A DNA stretch of 36,185 bases from an uncultured Lachnospiraceae bacterium (GTDB taxonomy: Bacteria > Bacillota > Clostridia > Lachnospirales > Lachnospiraceae): the NCBI GenBank assembly GCA_946630825.1, contig CAMOZG010000003.1, positions 1 to 36,185 of the forward strand, given 5' to 3'. Under the pieces are notes generated by a model, which was given only the letters and a program-made list of their open reading frames with translations, was not told the origin of the DNA and searched no databases. This document shows positions 27,645-36,118 of this stretch, piece by piece; position 1 is the first letter of the stretch, and each line of letters begins with the position of its first letter. The position numbers and the translations under genes are program-made.

Positions 27645-29084
27645 ATGGATAACAGTATTTACGGCAGAAAAGAAAACCATATACAGGGAAAATACGTATT
27701 CAGATGGGTGTGCGGTATTTTTCATACCCTCTATGCCAGTCTGACCTTTTGGTGGGTCTGGATCTCATACACCACTGTCCATGACCAGACAGGACATCTG
27801 ACAGGACTTGCCAACAGACTAATGGCGCTTTTGATCTATGCCTTTATATTTGTTTTTCTCATGCGCTCCATGGGAGGATATCTCATAGGTGTCAGCAGAA
27901 AGATGAATGTGGTGGGATCAATAGTTGTGGCGCTTTTTATCACAGACGGGGCAGAGGTATTTATATCTCTGGCAATTACGGGTCAGTTCAGATTTTTCGG
28001 TGCATTTTTGTGGAGGTACATACTGCTTTTTCTGGTACAGACATTTTGCATATCTTTATCAAGCATACTGCTTATTGACCTGTACAGGGTGAAATTCCCA
28101 CCGCTTAGGCTTATAGAGATCTATGGATCCCATCCTAATAGAGTGGCTAAAAAAATGGGATTTCGGGATGACAAGTATGTATTTGACGGACGCATACACT
28201 GTGATGAACCAAACGATAAAATGATAGAGACCATCCTGCCCTATGATGCGGTTTTGATAAATGACGTGCCCTCTGAGAGGGAGGATGAGCTTTTAAGACT
28301 GTGCTTTGATATCAACAAGAGGGTGTACTTTACTCCCGCCATTTCGGATGTCATGATAAAGTCCAGTGACGACATAAATCTTTTTGACACTCCCATATAT
28401 CTTTGCAGAAACAGCGGTATGTCTGCCTGGCAGCGGTTCTGGAAGAGGTTTTTTGATATTACCCTTTCAGTGATTGCAATCATCCTGCTTTCTCCGCTAC
28501 TTGTCATAGTGGCACTTCTGATCCATGCAGAGGACGGCGGTCCGGTGTTTTACAGACAGGAAAGAGTCACCTTAAACGGCAGGCATTTTATGATACTTAA
28601 ATTCAGAAGTATGATAGTAAATGCCGAAAAGGATAACAGAAGCATACCGGCAGGAGCGGAGGATCCGCGGATCACAAGGATAGGCAGATTTATCCGTGCC
28701 ACAAGAATTGACGAGCTGCCCCAGCTTTTTAACATAGCAAGGGGAGATATGTCCATAGTGGGTCCCCGGCCTGAAAGGGTGGCTCATGTGGAAAAATATA
28801 CCAGGGATATCCCGGAGTTTCGTTACCGGCTTAAAATGAGGGGTGGTCTGACAGGGTATGCGCAGGTGTACGGAAAATACAATACCACAGCCATTGACAA
28901 GCTTAAGATGGATCTCAGTTATATTACCAACTATTCACTGCTTTTAGATGTGCAGATCATATTTGAGACCCTCAGGGTCATCATGCAAAAGGAAAGCACG
29001 GAGGGCTTTTCCGAGGAGGATCAAAAGATCATGCATGAAGCTGATAATCATGGAGTGACACCCGGGGAGGAAGAAAATGAGTGA
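27645..29084 (+). CDS. Polyprenyl-phosphate sugar-1-phosphate transferase (WbaP/WcaJ-like initiating transferase)
   Basis: N-terminal TM segments, CoA-binding-like domain, then GGPVFYRQERVTLNGRHFMILKFRSMIVNAE...RIDELPQLFNIARGDMSIVGPRPERV. Confidence 0.94.
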   Translation: MDNSIYGRKENHIQGKYVFRWVCGIFHTLYASLTFWWVWISYTTVHDQTGHLTGLANRLMALLIYAFIFVFLMRSMGGYLIGVSRKMNVVGSIVVALFITDGAEVFISLAITGQFRFFGAFLWRYILLFLVQTFCISLSSILLIDLYRVKFPPLRLIEIYGSHPNRVAKKMGFRDDKYVFDGRIHCDEPNDKMIETILPYDAVLINDVPSEREDELLRLCFDINKRVYFTPAISDVMIKSSDDINLFDTPIYLCRNSGMSAWQRFWKRFFDITLSVIAIILLSPLLVIVALLIHAEDGGPVFYRQERVTLNGRHFMILKFRSMIVNAEKDNRSIPAGAEDPRITRIGRFIRATRIDELPQLFNIARGDMSIVGPRPERVAHVEKYTRDIPEFRYRLKMRGGLTGYAQVYGKYNTTAIDKLKMDLSYITNYSLLLDVQIIFETLRVIMQKESTEGFSEEDQKIMHEADNHGVTPGEEENE

Positions 29085-29829
29085 GCTGATTTCGGTGATC
29101 ACGGCGGTGTACAATGCCCAGGCGACACTTTTGGAAACGGCGGAGTCTGTCATGGCTCAGTATTATACAAATTGGGAACTGATATTGATAGACGACTGTT
29201 CCACGGATGGCAGTAAAAAGATAATGCAGGAGCTTGAAAGATCCGACAGCCGGATCAGGTGTTTGTACAATGAAAAAAATATGGGGGTGGCAGAGACCAG
29301 AAACCACGGCATAAGAGAGGCCCGGGGCAGATACATTGCTTTTTTGGACAGTGACGACATGTGGGATGTGGAGAAGCTTTCCAGACAGATGGAGTTTATG
29401 AAAGAGGTGGGGACGGCTTTTTCCTATACCTCCATCAGGATAATAGATGAAAAGGGTGAACCCACAGGCAAGGAGAGACATGTGCCTCCAAAGGTGGATT
29501 ACAAGACACTTCTCATGGGAGACCCCATGCCCTGCCTTACCATAATGATCGATACAAAAAGGATCCCCCGGGAAAAGATATATATGCCGGATATGCACCA
29601 TGAGGATTATGCGGCTTTTCTCAACTGTCTGAGGGACGGCGAAGTGGCACGGGGCTTGGATGAGGTGCTGGCAAGCTACAGGGTGAGCAAAGGTTCAGTC
29701 AGTGGAAATAAATTGCGTACTGCCACCTGGCAGTGGAGGATCTTAAGAGACCAGGAAAAACTGTCGGTTTTTTCGGCATTTTATTATTTGTGTACCTACG
29801 CATTTTTGGCTGTAAAAAAGAGGCTGTGA
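29077..29829 (+). CDS. Glycosyltransferase family 2
   Basis: ISVITAVYNAQATLLETAESVMAQYYTNWELILIDDCSTDGS...IAFLDSDDMW. Confidence 0.93.
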   Translation: MSELISVITAVYNAQATLLETAESVMAQYYTNWELILIDDCSTDGSKKIMQELERSDSRIRCLYNEKNMGVAETRNHGIREARGRYIAFLDSDDMWDVEKLSRQMEFMKEVGTAFSYTSIRIIDEKGEPTGKERHVPPKVDYKTLLMGDPMPCLTIMIDTKRIPREKIYMPDMHHEDYAAFLNCLRDGEVARGLDEVLASYRVSKGSVSGNKLRTATWQWRILRDQEKLSVFSAFYYLCTYAFLAVKKRL

Positions 29830-29833
29830 TTTC

Positions 29834-30943
29834 ATGAGTGTTAAGCATATTCTAAAAGAATATATTAAGATGTTTGTGCAGGACGTGTACCTGCCCATGA
29901 TATATAAAAAAGCATCACGTCAGCCCATTGAAGAGAATAAGGTGATATTTGCGGACGCCCACAATCACCATACTCCCTACAGCATGAGGCGTATGGAGGC
30001 AGCCTGCCGGGATGCGGGATTTAAGGTGGAGACTTTTTACAGTGATTACCAGAAGGACGGACTTTTTGCCTCTTATTCGGCAATGATAGCTTTTATGAGA
30101 TCCTATGGGACGGCTCATGCAGTGGTAATAAGTGATACTTTTTTGCCTGTGGCAGGCTGTGACAAAAGACCCGAGACAAAGGTGGTTCAGCTTTGGCACG
30201 GGGCAGGGGCAATGAAAAAATTCGGCTATGCCACCACTGATGATGTGCCGGGTTTTTACAAGAGCAATATATATAAGAATTATGATCTGATCACTGTAAG
30301 CGGAAAGTTAGCAGAAGAACCTTTTGCCTCATCCATGAGGGCGGATCCGGGCTGTGCCCGGGCAATAGGAGTCAGCAGGACCGATAATTATTTTGATGAG
30401 GACTATATGAAAAGGACCCGGGAAAAGGTATACGGGGTCTATACCGAAGCCCGTGGAAAAAAGGTGATCCTCTACGCCCCTACCTTCAGGGGGAATGCGG
30501 ACAGTGCAAATGAAAGTGAATCGGATGCCGTGGCACAGATGCTAAAGGAGCGGCTGCCGGAGGGATGGTATCTTATCACCAGTGCCCATCCCCATGCCAG
30601 AGAGGAGGGCAGCACAGGCGGCGGACTTTGTTCCGAGGAGATCATGCTGATAGCGGATGTGCTTATTACCGACTACTCATCAATCGTATTTGACTATCTT
30701 TTTTTACACAGACCCGTTATTTTATATGCTCCTGATTACGAAAGCTTTGGCAGGATAAGGGGCTTTTACACGCCCTATGAGGAATTGCCCGGAAGGATAG
30801 TAACAGATCCTGACAAGCTGACCGAAGCCATTAGGTCGGAAGTGGCGCACTATGATCCGGATGCCACAGACAGATATCTGGAAAAATATCTGGAGGCATG
30901 TGACGGCAATGCCACCGCTCGTATAGTGGAATACTTGAAATAA
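29834..30943 (+). CDS. CDP-glycerol glycerophosphotransferase-family protein (TagB/TagF-like)
   Basis: KVVQLWHGAGAMKKFG, VLITDYSSIVFDYLFLHRPVILYAPDYESF. Confidence 0.9.
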   Translation: MSVKHILKEYIKMFVQDVYLPMIYKKASRQPIEENKVIFADAHNHHTPYSMRRMEAACRDAGFKVETFYSDYQKDGLFASYSAMIAFMRSYGTAHAVVISDTFLPVAGCDKRPETKVVQLWHGAGAMKKFGYATTDDVPGFYKSNIYKNYDLITVSGKLAEEPFASSMRADPGCARAIGVSRTDNYFDEDYMKRTREKVYGVYTEARGKKVILYAPTFRGNADSANESESDAVAQMLKERLPEGWYLITSAHPHAREEGSTGGGLCSEEIMLIADVLITDYSSIVFDYLFLHRPVILYAPDYESFGRIRGFYTPYEELPGRIVTDPDKLTEAIRSEVAHYDPDATDRYLEKYLEACDGNATARIVEYLK

Positions 30944-30963
30944 CAGGGTTTCAGGGGTATAAT
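30935..30963 (+). promoter_or_regulatory. Candidate sigma-A promoter for the NlpC/P60 gene
   Basis: TTGAAA (30935-30940), 17-nt spacer, TATAAT (30958-30963), at the 3' end of the glycerophosphotransferase gene. Confidence 0.65.
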
Positions 30964-31027
30964 TTCAGTCGGAGAGATTTCCCTGATTGAGATATGAATC
31001 AGTTTGAATTTTAGCAGGAGACAGGAT

Positions 31028-32188
31028 ATGAGATTAGTCTATCTGAAAAAAAAGTTGATCGCAGGTGTTTTGGTTTCCACCTTGACGGCGGGGCTGTTTT
31101 TTGGCACCACCGCTGATGCTACCAGAAGCATAGAGGAGATTCAGCGGGACAAAGACAATCTGCAGGAGGAGATAAATGCATTAGACTCGGAGCTTGTGGA
31201 TCTTTTGGCAGATATCAGTACCCTTTCTTCAGAGATCGACCAGAATGAGCAGGAGATCGCAGACTTAAAGATCGAGCTTCAGGAGGCAAAAAAGGCTGAG
31301 AAGAAGCAGTATAAATACATGAAAAAGCGCATGAAGGCAATGTATGAAAACGATCAGAAAAGCCTGATCATGATGCTTTTGGAATCAGGCAGTTTCAGCG
31401 ATTTTCTCAATAAGATCGAATATGCCAATGCGGTATATGAATACGATCAGCAGCTTCTTAACACATATATAGGTGTCAAGGAAGAGATCAAGGAAATGGA
31501 GAACGCGCTTGAAAAGGAGCAGGTGGCTCTTCAGACCGAGAAAAACAATCTTTCTGCCAAGCAGGCTTCCCTTGACAGTATGATCACGGCAAAGCGATCC
31601 CAGATGAAGGATTTTGACCAGCAGCTTAAAAAGGCGCAGGAGCTGGCAAGGAGAAAGGCTGAGGAGGAGAGGCTGGAGAGAGAACGGAAAAGACAGGAAG
31701 AGATGGCAAGACGGATGCTTGAAGCCCAGCAGGCTCAGGCAGAGGCAGCCGCAGCGGAAGAAAGTGATGACGGAGATGACGGCAGTGTGGATGACGGTAC
31801 TGACGGACAGAGTTTAAATCCCAGTCCCACCACGGGAGTCAGTGGCTCGGCGGTGGTGTCCTATGCCAATCAGTTTGTGGGCAATCCCTATGTGTGGGGC
31901 GGTAATTCCCTGACAGAGGGCTGCGACTGTTCCGGCTTTGTGGTTCAGGTGTATGGACATTTTGGGATCAATCTGTCGGGATCCCGTAGTTCAGCCGCTT
32001 TAAGATCAGTGGGAAGCGCCGTAAGTATTGACAATGTACAGCCGGGAGATATAGTCTGCTATCCGGGTCATGTGGGATTATATGCAGGAGGCGGCACCAT
32101 AGTTGAGGCTCAAAGCAGCCGGGCAGGCATAACCAATAACAGATCCATATATTGCCATGAGATTTTGGCAATAAGAAGAGTAGTGTGA
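31028..32188 (+). CDS. Secreted coiled-coil NlpC/P60 peptidoglycan endopeptidase (CwlO-like)
   Basis: Signal peptide, long coiled coil, acidic linker, C-terminal GNPYVWGGNSLTEGCDCSGFVVQVYGHFG...GDIVCYPGHVGLY. Confidence 0.92.
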   Translation: MRLVYLKKKLIAGVLVSTLTAGLFFGTTADATRSIEEIQRDKDNLQEEINALDSELVDLLADISTLSSEIDQNEQEIADLKIELQEAKKAEKKQYKYMKKRMKAMYENDQKSLIMMLLESGSFSDFLNKIEYANAVYEYDQQLLNTYIGVKEEIKEMENALEKEQVALQTEKNNLSAKQASLDSMITAKRSQMKDFDQQLKKAQELARRKAEEERLERERKRQEEMARRMLEAQQAQAEAAAAEESDDGDDGSVDDGTDGQSLNPSPTTGVSGSAVVSYANQFVGNPYVWGGNSLTEGCDCSGFVVQVYGHFGINLSGSRSSAALRSVGSAVSIDNVQPGDIVCYPGHVGLYAGGGTIVEAQSSRAGITNNRSIYCHEILAIRRVV

Positions 32189-32901
32189 CCGGGGGGATGG
32201 GGCTTTTGCCCGGATACATTCGAAAGGTGATGCTTTTGGCGGTACTGGCGGTGGTGCTGGTGGCTTTCGGAGCTTTTCATTATGAGATGATCTCCCCCAT
32301 AGTCTATGAAGATAAGCTGGATTCGGTGGCGGTGACTGTGGATGGAGATGAGCTGACCCTCAGGGATCTTAGCTTCTATGTACTTTATGAGGAGCAGACC
32401 ATTGAGACAGAGGCTATGATATATAATTCCGAAAACACCAGGGATTTTTGGAATCTTCATGCCAACGGCATATTTTTTAAGTTTGCGGCAAAAAAATATG
32501 TGATGGATATGGCTGTACATGACTATCTGATGTACAAGGGTGCCCTGGAAGCAGAAATGACCCTTACGGATGAAGAACAAGAGATATTAAAAGACAGCTA
32601 TAATGATTTTCTGGATGATCTGCTTTTACAGCAAAAGGATTCGGGGCTTTATGATGAGCAGGTCATATATGAGACCATGGAGCGCATAGCACTGTCGGAA
32701 AAGTATCGGGGATATCTGGCGGACAGGGATGAAACTACCTACGGCGGATATGGCTATGACGGTCGTGATTATCAGAAATATCTTAAGGATCATAAGGTAA
32801 AGATCAACCACAGGATCTGGGACAGAGTTGCTATAGGTGATAACAGTCTGGTACACAAAAGTGCCAGCGGAGTAAACGGACAGGAGTCAGAGGATGAATG
32901 A
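32185..32901 (+). CDS. Membrane-anchored SurA_N-like protein (foldase-like, no recognisable PPIase domain)
   Basis: N-terminal TM; VAVTVDGDELTLRDLSFYVLYEEQTIE...FWNLHANGIFFKFAAKKYVMDMAVHDYLMYKGALEAEMTLTDEEQEIL. Confidence 0.55.
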   Translation: MTGGMGLLPGYIRKVMLLAVLAVVLVAFGAFHYEMISPIVYEDKLDSVAVTVDGDELTLRDLSFYVLYEEQTIETEAMIYNSENTRDFWNLHANGIFFKFAAKKYVMDMAVHDYLMYKGALEAEMTLTDEEQEILKDSYNDFLDDLLLQQKDSGLYDEQVIYETMERIALSEKYRGYLADRDETTYGGYGYDGRDYQKYLKDHKVKINHRIWDRVAIGDNSLVHKSASGVNGQESEDE

Positions 32902-33820
32902 TAGTATAGGATGGCAGAAAAGAGGAACAGCCGATATCAGAAAGGCTTTTCCCAAAATTGGCAGAAACGATCCCTGCTGGTGCGGAAGCGGAAGAAAATA
33001 TAAACAGTGTCATGAAAAAAATGACAAAAAAATAGAGACCATAGCATTGCAGGGACACACCGTACCCAGCCGTGACCTTTTAAAGACACCGGAGCAGATC
33101 GAAGGGATCAAAAAAAGTGCCGTGATCAATATGGCGTGCCTGGATGAGGTGGCACGTCAGATCCATGTGGGTATGACAACTTTGGAGATAGATGAGATAA
33201 TCAATGATGTCACCTATGGAATGGGAGGCATACCGGCGCCTCTTAACTATGAGGGCTTTCCCAAAAGTGTATGTACCTCGGTGAATGACCAGGTTTGTCA
33301 TGGCATTCCCTCAGACAAGGTAGTGCTTAAGGATGGGGATATAATCAACGTGGACTGTTCCACTATTTTAGACGGATACTTCTCCGATTCCTCCAGAATG
33401 TTTTTGCTGGGGGATGTGAAGCCGGAGGTGAAAAAGCTGGTTGATGTGGTAAAGGAATGCTGCGATCTGGGGCTTGCGGAAGTGAAGCCCTGGGGATTTT
33501 TGGGTGATATGGCACAGGTAGTACATGAGCACGCTGAAAAGAATGGTTACTCGGTGGTCCGTGAGATCGGAGGTCATGGGGTAGGACTGGAGTTCCATGA
33601 GGAGCCCTGGGTCAGCTATTGTTCCAACAGAGGCGAGGATATGCTCATGGTGCCGGGAATGATATTTACCATAGAGCCCATGATAAATATGGGTACTGCC
33701 CAGATCTACACTGACAAGGAAAATGGCTGGGAAGTTTATACCATGGACGGTATGCCTTCCGCACAGTGGGAATATCAGGTTTTGGTCACTGAGGAGGGAT
33801 ACGAGGTAATATCCTATTAG
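32894..33820 (+). CDS. map: Type I methionine aminopeptidase with N-terminal SEC-C zinc motif
   Basis: KIGRNDPCWCGSGRKYKQCH SEC-C; GFPKSVCTSVNDQVCHGIPSDKVVLKDGDIINVD, GHGVGLEFHEEPWV, FTIEPMI. Confidence 0.95.
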   Translation: MNDSIGWQKRGTADIRKAFPKIGRNDPCWCGSGRKYKQCHEKNDKKIETIALQGHTVPSRDLLKTPEQIEGIKKSAVINMACLDEVARQIHVGMTTLEIDEIINDVTYGMGGIPAPLNYEGFPKSVCTSVNDQVCHGIPSDKVVLKDGDIINVDCSTILDGYFSDSSRMFLLGDVKPEVKKLVDVVKECCDLGLAEVKPWGFLGDMAQVVHEHAEKNGYSVVREIGGHGVGLEFHEEPWVSYCSNRGEDMLMVPGMIFTIEPMINMGTAQIYTDKENGWEVYTMDGMPSAQWEYQVLVTEEGYEVISY

Positions 33821-33828
33821 GAGTTGAT

Positions 33829-35028
33829 ATGAAAGTTCTGATACCTCATACACGGGAGCTTTGTTACTATTCCGGAAGTTTTTTTCTGAATCAGATCCAA
33901 AACGCTCTGGAAGAAACCGGTGTGGAGGTGCGCAGACTGGAGCTTTTGGATGATGATTTTTCTCTTCTTGAAGAGGCTTGGGAAGAGGACTTTGATGCTG
34001 TCATTGATATAAATTCCAGGCTGCCAAGATTAATGGATGAAAAAGGCAGGCATTTTTTGGATACTAAAGATGCTGCCTTTTTTAATATTATTCTGGATCA
34101 TCCCCTCTATCATCATACCGGTCTTTCAGTAAGGCTTAAAAATAGTCATGCAGTTGTGGTGGATGAATACCACCGCAGATATATTGAAAAAAACTATCCC
34201 CACATCAGGTCTGTAAACTGCATACCCATGGGTGGAACGACAGGAGTGACACGGATCCCCTTTTTTGAAAGAGAACAGGAATTTTTGTTTTCGGGGACCT
34301 ATCTTTCGGAGGAGGTTTTGGAGGACAGGGCATTTCAGGTCAGAAGCGATTATGGGGATCCCACCTATCAACTGATGAGAGATCTGTATGACGCATGGGA
34401 TCCGCAGAAAGCCGGGATCGAGGATGCTTTGGATATGTTGCTGGAGGATTACTCTGCAGTGGCAAAAATGACAAAAGAGGAGCTTATCAATAATGAATAT
34501 GAAGCGGTGGATGAGGGAGAACTTTTAAACCGGCTTTATATTGTAGATCAGATGAAGAGAAATCGTCTCAGGCTTAAGACCCTGACAGAAGCGGCTGACA
34601 CGGGACTTGATCTGACGGTGATGGGAGAGGGCTGGGAGGAAACGCACTTAAGCGAGATGCCAAATGTCAGGCTGATACCTGCGGTGGCAATGGAGCTTTC
34701 CTTTGAAATCACAGCCAATTCAAAATATGTGATAGATTCAAATCCACTTTTTTTCTGCGGACTTCATGACAGGGTAACTTCTGCTTTGGCATGCGGTTGT
34801 GTATGTATAACAGACGGATCCGATTCCTACGACAGGGAGCTGAAGGATGGAAAAAATATTCTTTACTATGGCAGGGGATATGGCAGTATAGGAAATGTGA
34901 TGAAAAGACTTAAGTCCATGACCGGGGATGAGATAGGTGAGTTGTCCCGTGGTGGGACTGACATATGGCGCAAAAAATACACCTGGGATGTGGTGGCTGA
35001 AAGGTTGATTTCTATTCTAAAGAGGTGA
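33829..35028 (+). CDS. CgeB/DUF3880-like glycosyltransferase-family protein
   Basis: GT-B-like pattern: FNIILDHPLYHH, FLFSGTYL..., C-term NPLFFCGLHDRVTSALACGCVCITDGSDSYDRELKDGKNILYYG. Confidence 0.6.
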   Translation: MKVLIPHTRELCYYSGSFFLNQIQNALEETGVEVRRLELLDDDFSLLEEAWEEDFDAVIDINSRLPRLMDEKGRHFLDTKDAAFFNIILDHPLYHHTGLSVRLKNSHAVVVDEYHRRYIEKNYPHIRSVNCIPMGGTTGVTRIPFFEREQEFLFSGTYLSEEVLEDRAFQVRSDYGDPTYQLMRDLYDAWDPQKAGIEDALDMLLEDYSAVAKMTKEELINNEYEAVDEGELLNRLYIVDQMKRNRLRLKTLTEAADTGLDLTVMGEGWEETHLSEMPNVRLIPAVAMELSFEITANSKYVIDSNPLFFCGLHDRVTSALACGCVCITDGSDSYDRELKDGKNILYYGRGYGSIGNVMKRLKSMTGDEIGELSRGGTDIWRKKYTWDVVAERLISILKR

Positions 35029-35031
35029 AAA

Positions 35032-35604
35032 ATGGGAAAAGAGGTTTTATTTGTTAATGCTTGTGTAAGAAAGAAATCCAGAACAAAAGAACTTGCAAAG
35101 AAGCTGCTTACGAAATTGGATAAGCCCTATGAAGAAGTCTGTCTGGAGGATATACATTTTCCTACTATGGATCAAGGCTATCTTTCAAAACGAGACAGGT
35201 TTATTTCAGGAGGGGATTTTTCCAATCCAATGTTTGACCTGGCACGTCAGTTTTCAGAGGCAGAGATGATCGTGATAGCAGCACCCTTTTGGGATCTGTC
35301 TTTTCCGGCAAGTTTGAAGCAGTATTTGGAACAGGTAAATGTTGTGGGTATTACTTTTAAATACTCTAATGAAGGGGTTCCCGTGGGACTGTGCAGGGCT
35401 GATAAAATATTCTATGTCACCACTGCCGGTGGACACTTCGTACCGGAGGACTACGGCTTCGGATATGTAAAAGCCCTGGCAGAGGGTTATTATGGAATAT
35501 CGGATGTCAGATACATCAGCGCCGTCGGTCTTGATATAGATGGGGCGGATGTCAATGCTATAATGAAAGAAGCTGAGGAGCAGATAGATAGTGGCTCTTA
35601 TTGA
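35032..35604 (+). CDS. Flavodoxin-fold NAD(P)H oxidoreductase (FMN-dependent azoreductase-like)
   Basis: VLFVNACVRKKSRTKELAKKLL; MIVIAAPFWDLSFPASLKQYLEQVNVVGITFKY; YVTTAGG. Confidence 0.87.
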   Translation: MGKEVLFVNACVRKKSRTKELAKKLLTKLDKPYEEVCLEDIHFPTMDQGYLSKRDRFISGGDFSNPMFDLARQFSEAEMIVIAAPFWDLSFPASLKQYLEQVNVVGITFKYSNEGVPVGLCRADKIFYVTTAGGHFVPEDYGFGYVKALAEGYYGISDVRYISAVGLDIDGADVNAIMKEAEEQIDSGSY

Positions 35605-35615
35605 GCACATAAATG

Positions 35616-35647
35616 AAAAACACCAGCCGGTCTTGGCTGGTGCTTTT
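35616..35647. terminator. Bidirectional intrinsic terminator
   Basis: AAAAA CACCAGCC(35621-35628) ggtctt GGCTGGTG(35635-35642) CTTTT. Confidence 0.85.
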
Positions 35648-35726
35648 AGTGAAGAGGTCTTTTTGTATAATCACAATATTTAACGTAAGCTCTCCATCCT
35701 TCTTTCAATAGATCCTTAAATGTCAT
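35646..35726 (-). CDS. Candidate small protein, 26 aa: MTFKDLLKEGWRAYVKYCDYTKRPLH
   Basis: Strong SD GGAGG upstream of the ATG on the minus strand; directly followed by the bidirectional terminator. Confidence 0.5.
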   Translation of the reverse strand: MTFKDLLKEGWRAYVKYCDYTKRPLH

Positions 35727-35775
35727 AATGATACCTCCTGATCTCGTCAATAAAATCTTTAAAACTCTTAATCAT
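35716..35775 (-). CDS. Candidate small peptide, 19 aa: MIKSFKDFIDEIRRYHYDI
   Basis: SD AAGGAGG upstream of the ATG; 3' end overlaps the start of the 26-aa ORF; FKD-containing N-terminus resembles it. Confidence 0.4.
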   Translation of the reverse strand: MIKSFKDFIDEIRRYHYDI

Positions 35776-35960
35776 TTTATATTACCTCCTTACAGTGGTC
35801 ATAATACCATTGATACATGGCCTTTGCTTGCCAAAGTCGGCAAAAAAGTAGCCAAATCTTGTGCTGGCATTTTTATGGGACACATTGGATGCTACCATGG
35901 TCTCATCAAAAAAAGAGGGCGAAATCAATGGTAAGGGTAAGGTAATCTTTAAGTGCAGTG

Positions 35961-36098
35961 TTAATTAGGTCATGTCCAAAATTAATTTAGTCAAATTCAT
36001 TTCAAATGACGAAATTGAAATTATTGACGACTTAATTAAATCGTAGTAGAATAACAATGACTTAATTATGTCATTTGTAAACAAAAAGACCAAATTAA
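35961..36098. promoter_or_regulatory. Operator-like array of TTAATTnnGTC half-sites in both orientations
   Basis: Plus: TTAATTAGGTC 35961-35971, TTAATTTAGTC 35982-35992, TTAATTATGTC 36062-36072; minus: TTAATTAAGTC (36029-36039), TTAATTTGGTC (36088-36098). Near-palindrome AATGACTTAATTATGTCATT 36056-36075. Confidence 0.55.
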
Positions 36099-36118
36099 AC
36101 AAGTGATGAGGTAATTGA

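Noticed and set aside
29029-29601. Minus-strand 190-aa ORF antisense to GT2
   Set aside because: Shadow ORF rich in His/Pro/Cys with no domain; the GT2 on the plus strand is clear.
31130-31750. Low-complexity Glu/Lys/Gln-rich stretch
   Set aside because: Typical coiled coil of CwlO-like NlpC/P60 hydrolases.
35728-35934. Plus-strand 68-aa ORF (MIPPDLVNKIFKTLNHF...)
   Set aside because: No RBS, and the minus strand there carries ORFs with strong SD sequences; it is most likely antisense.
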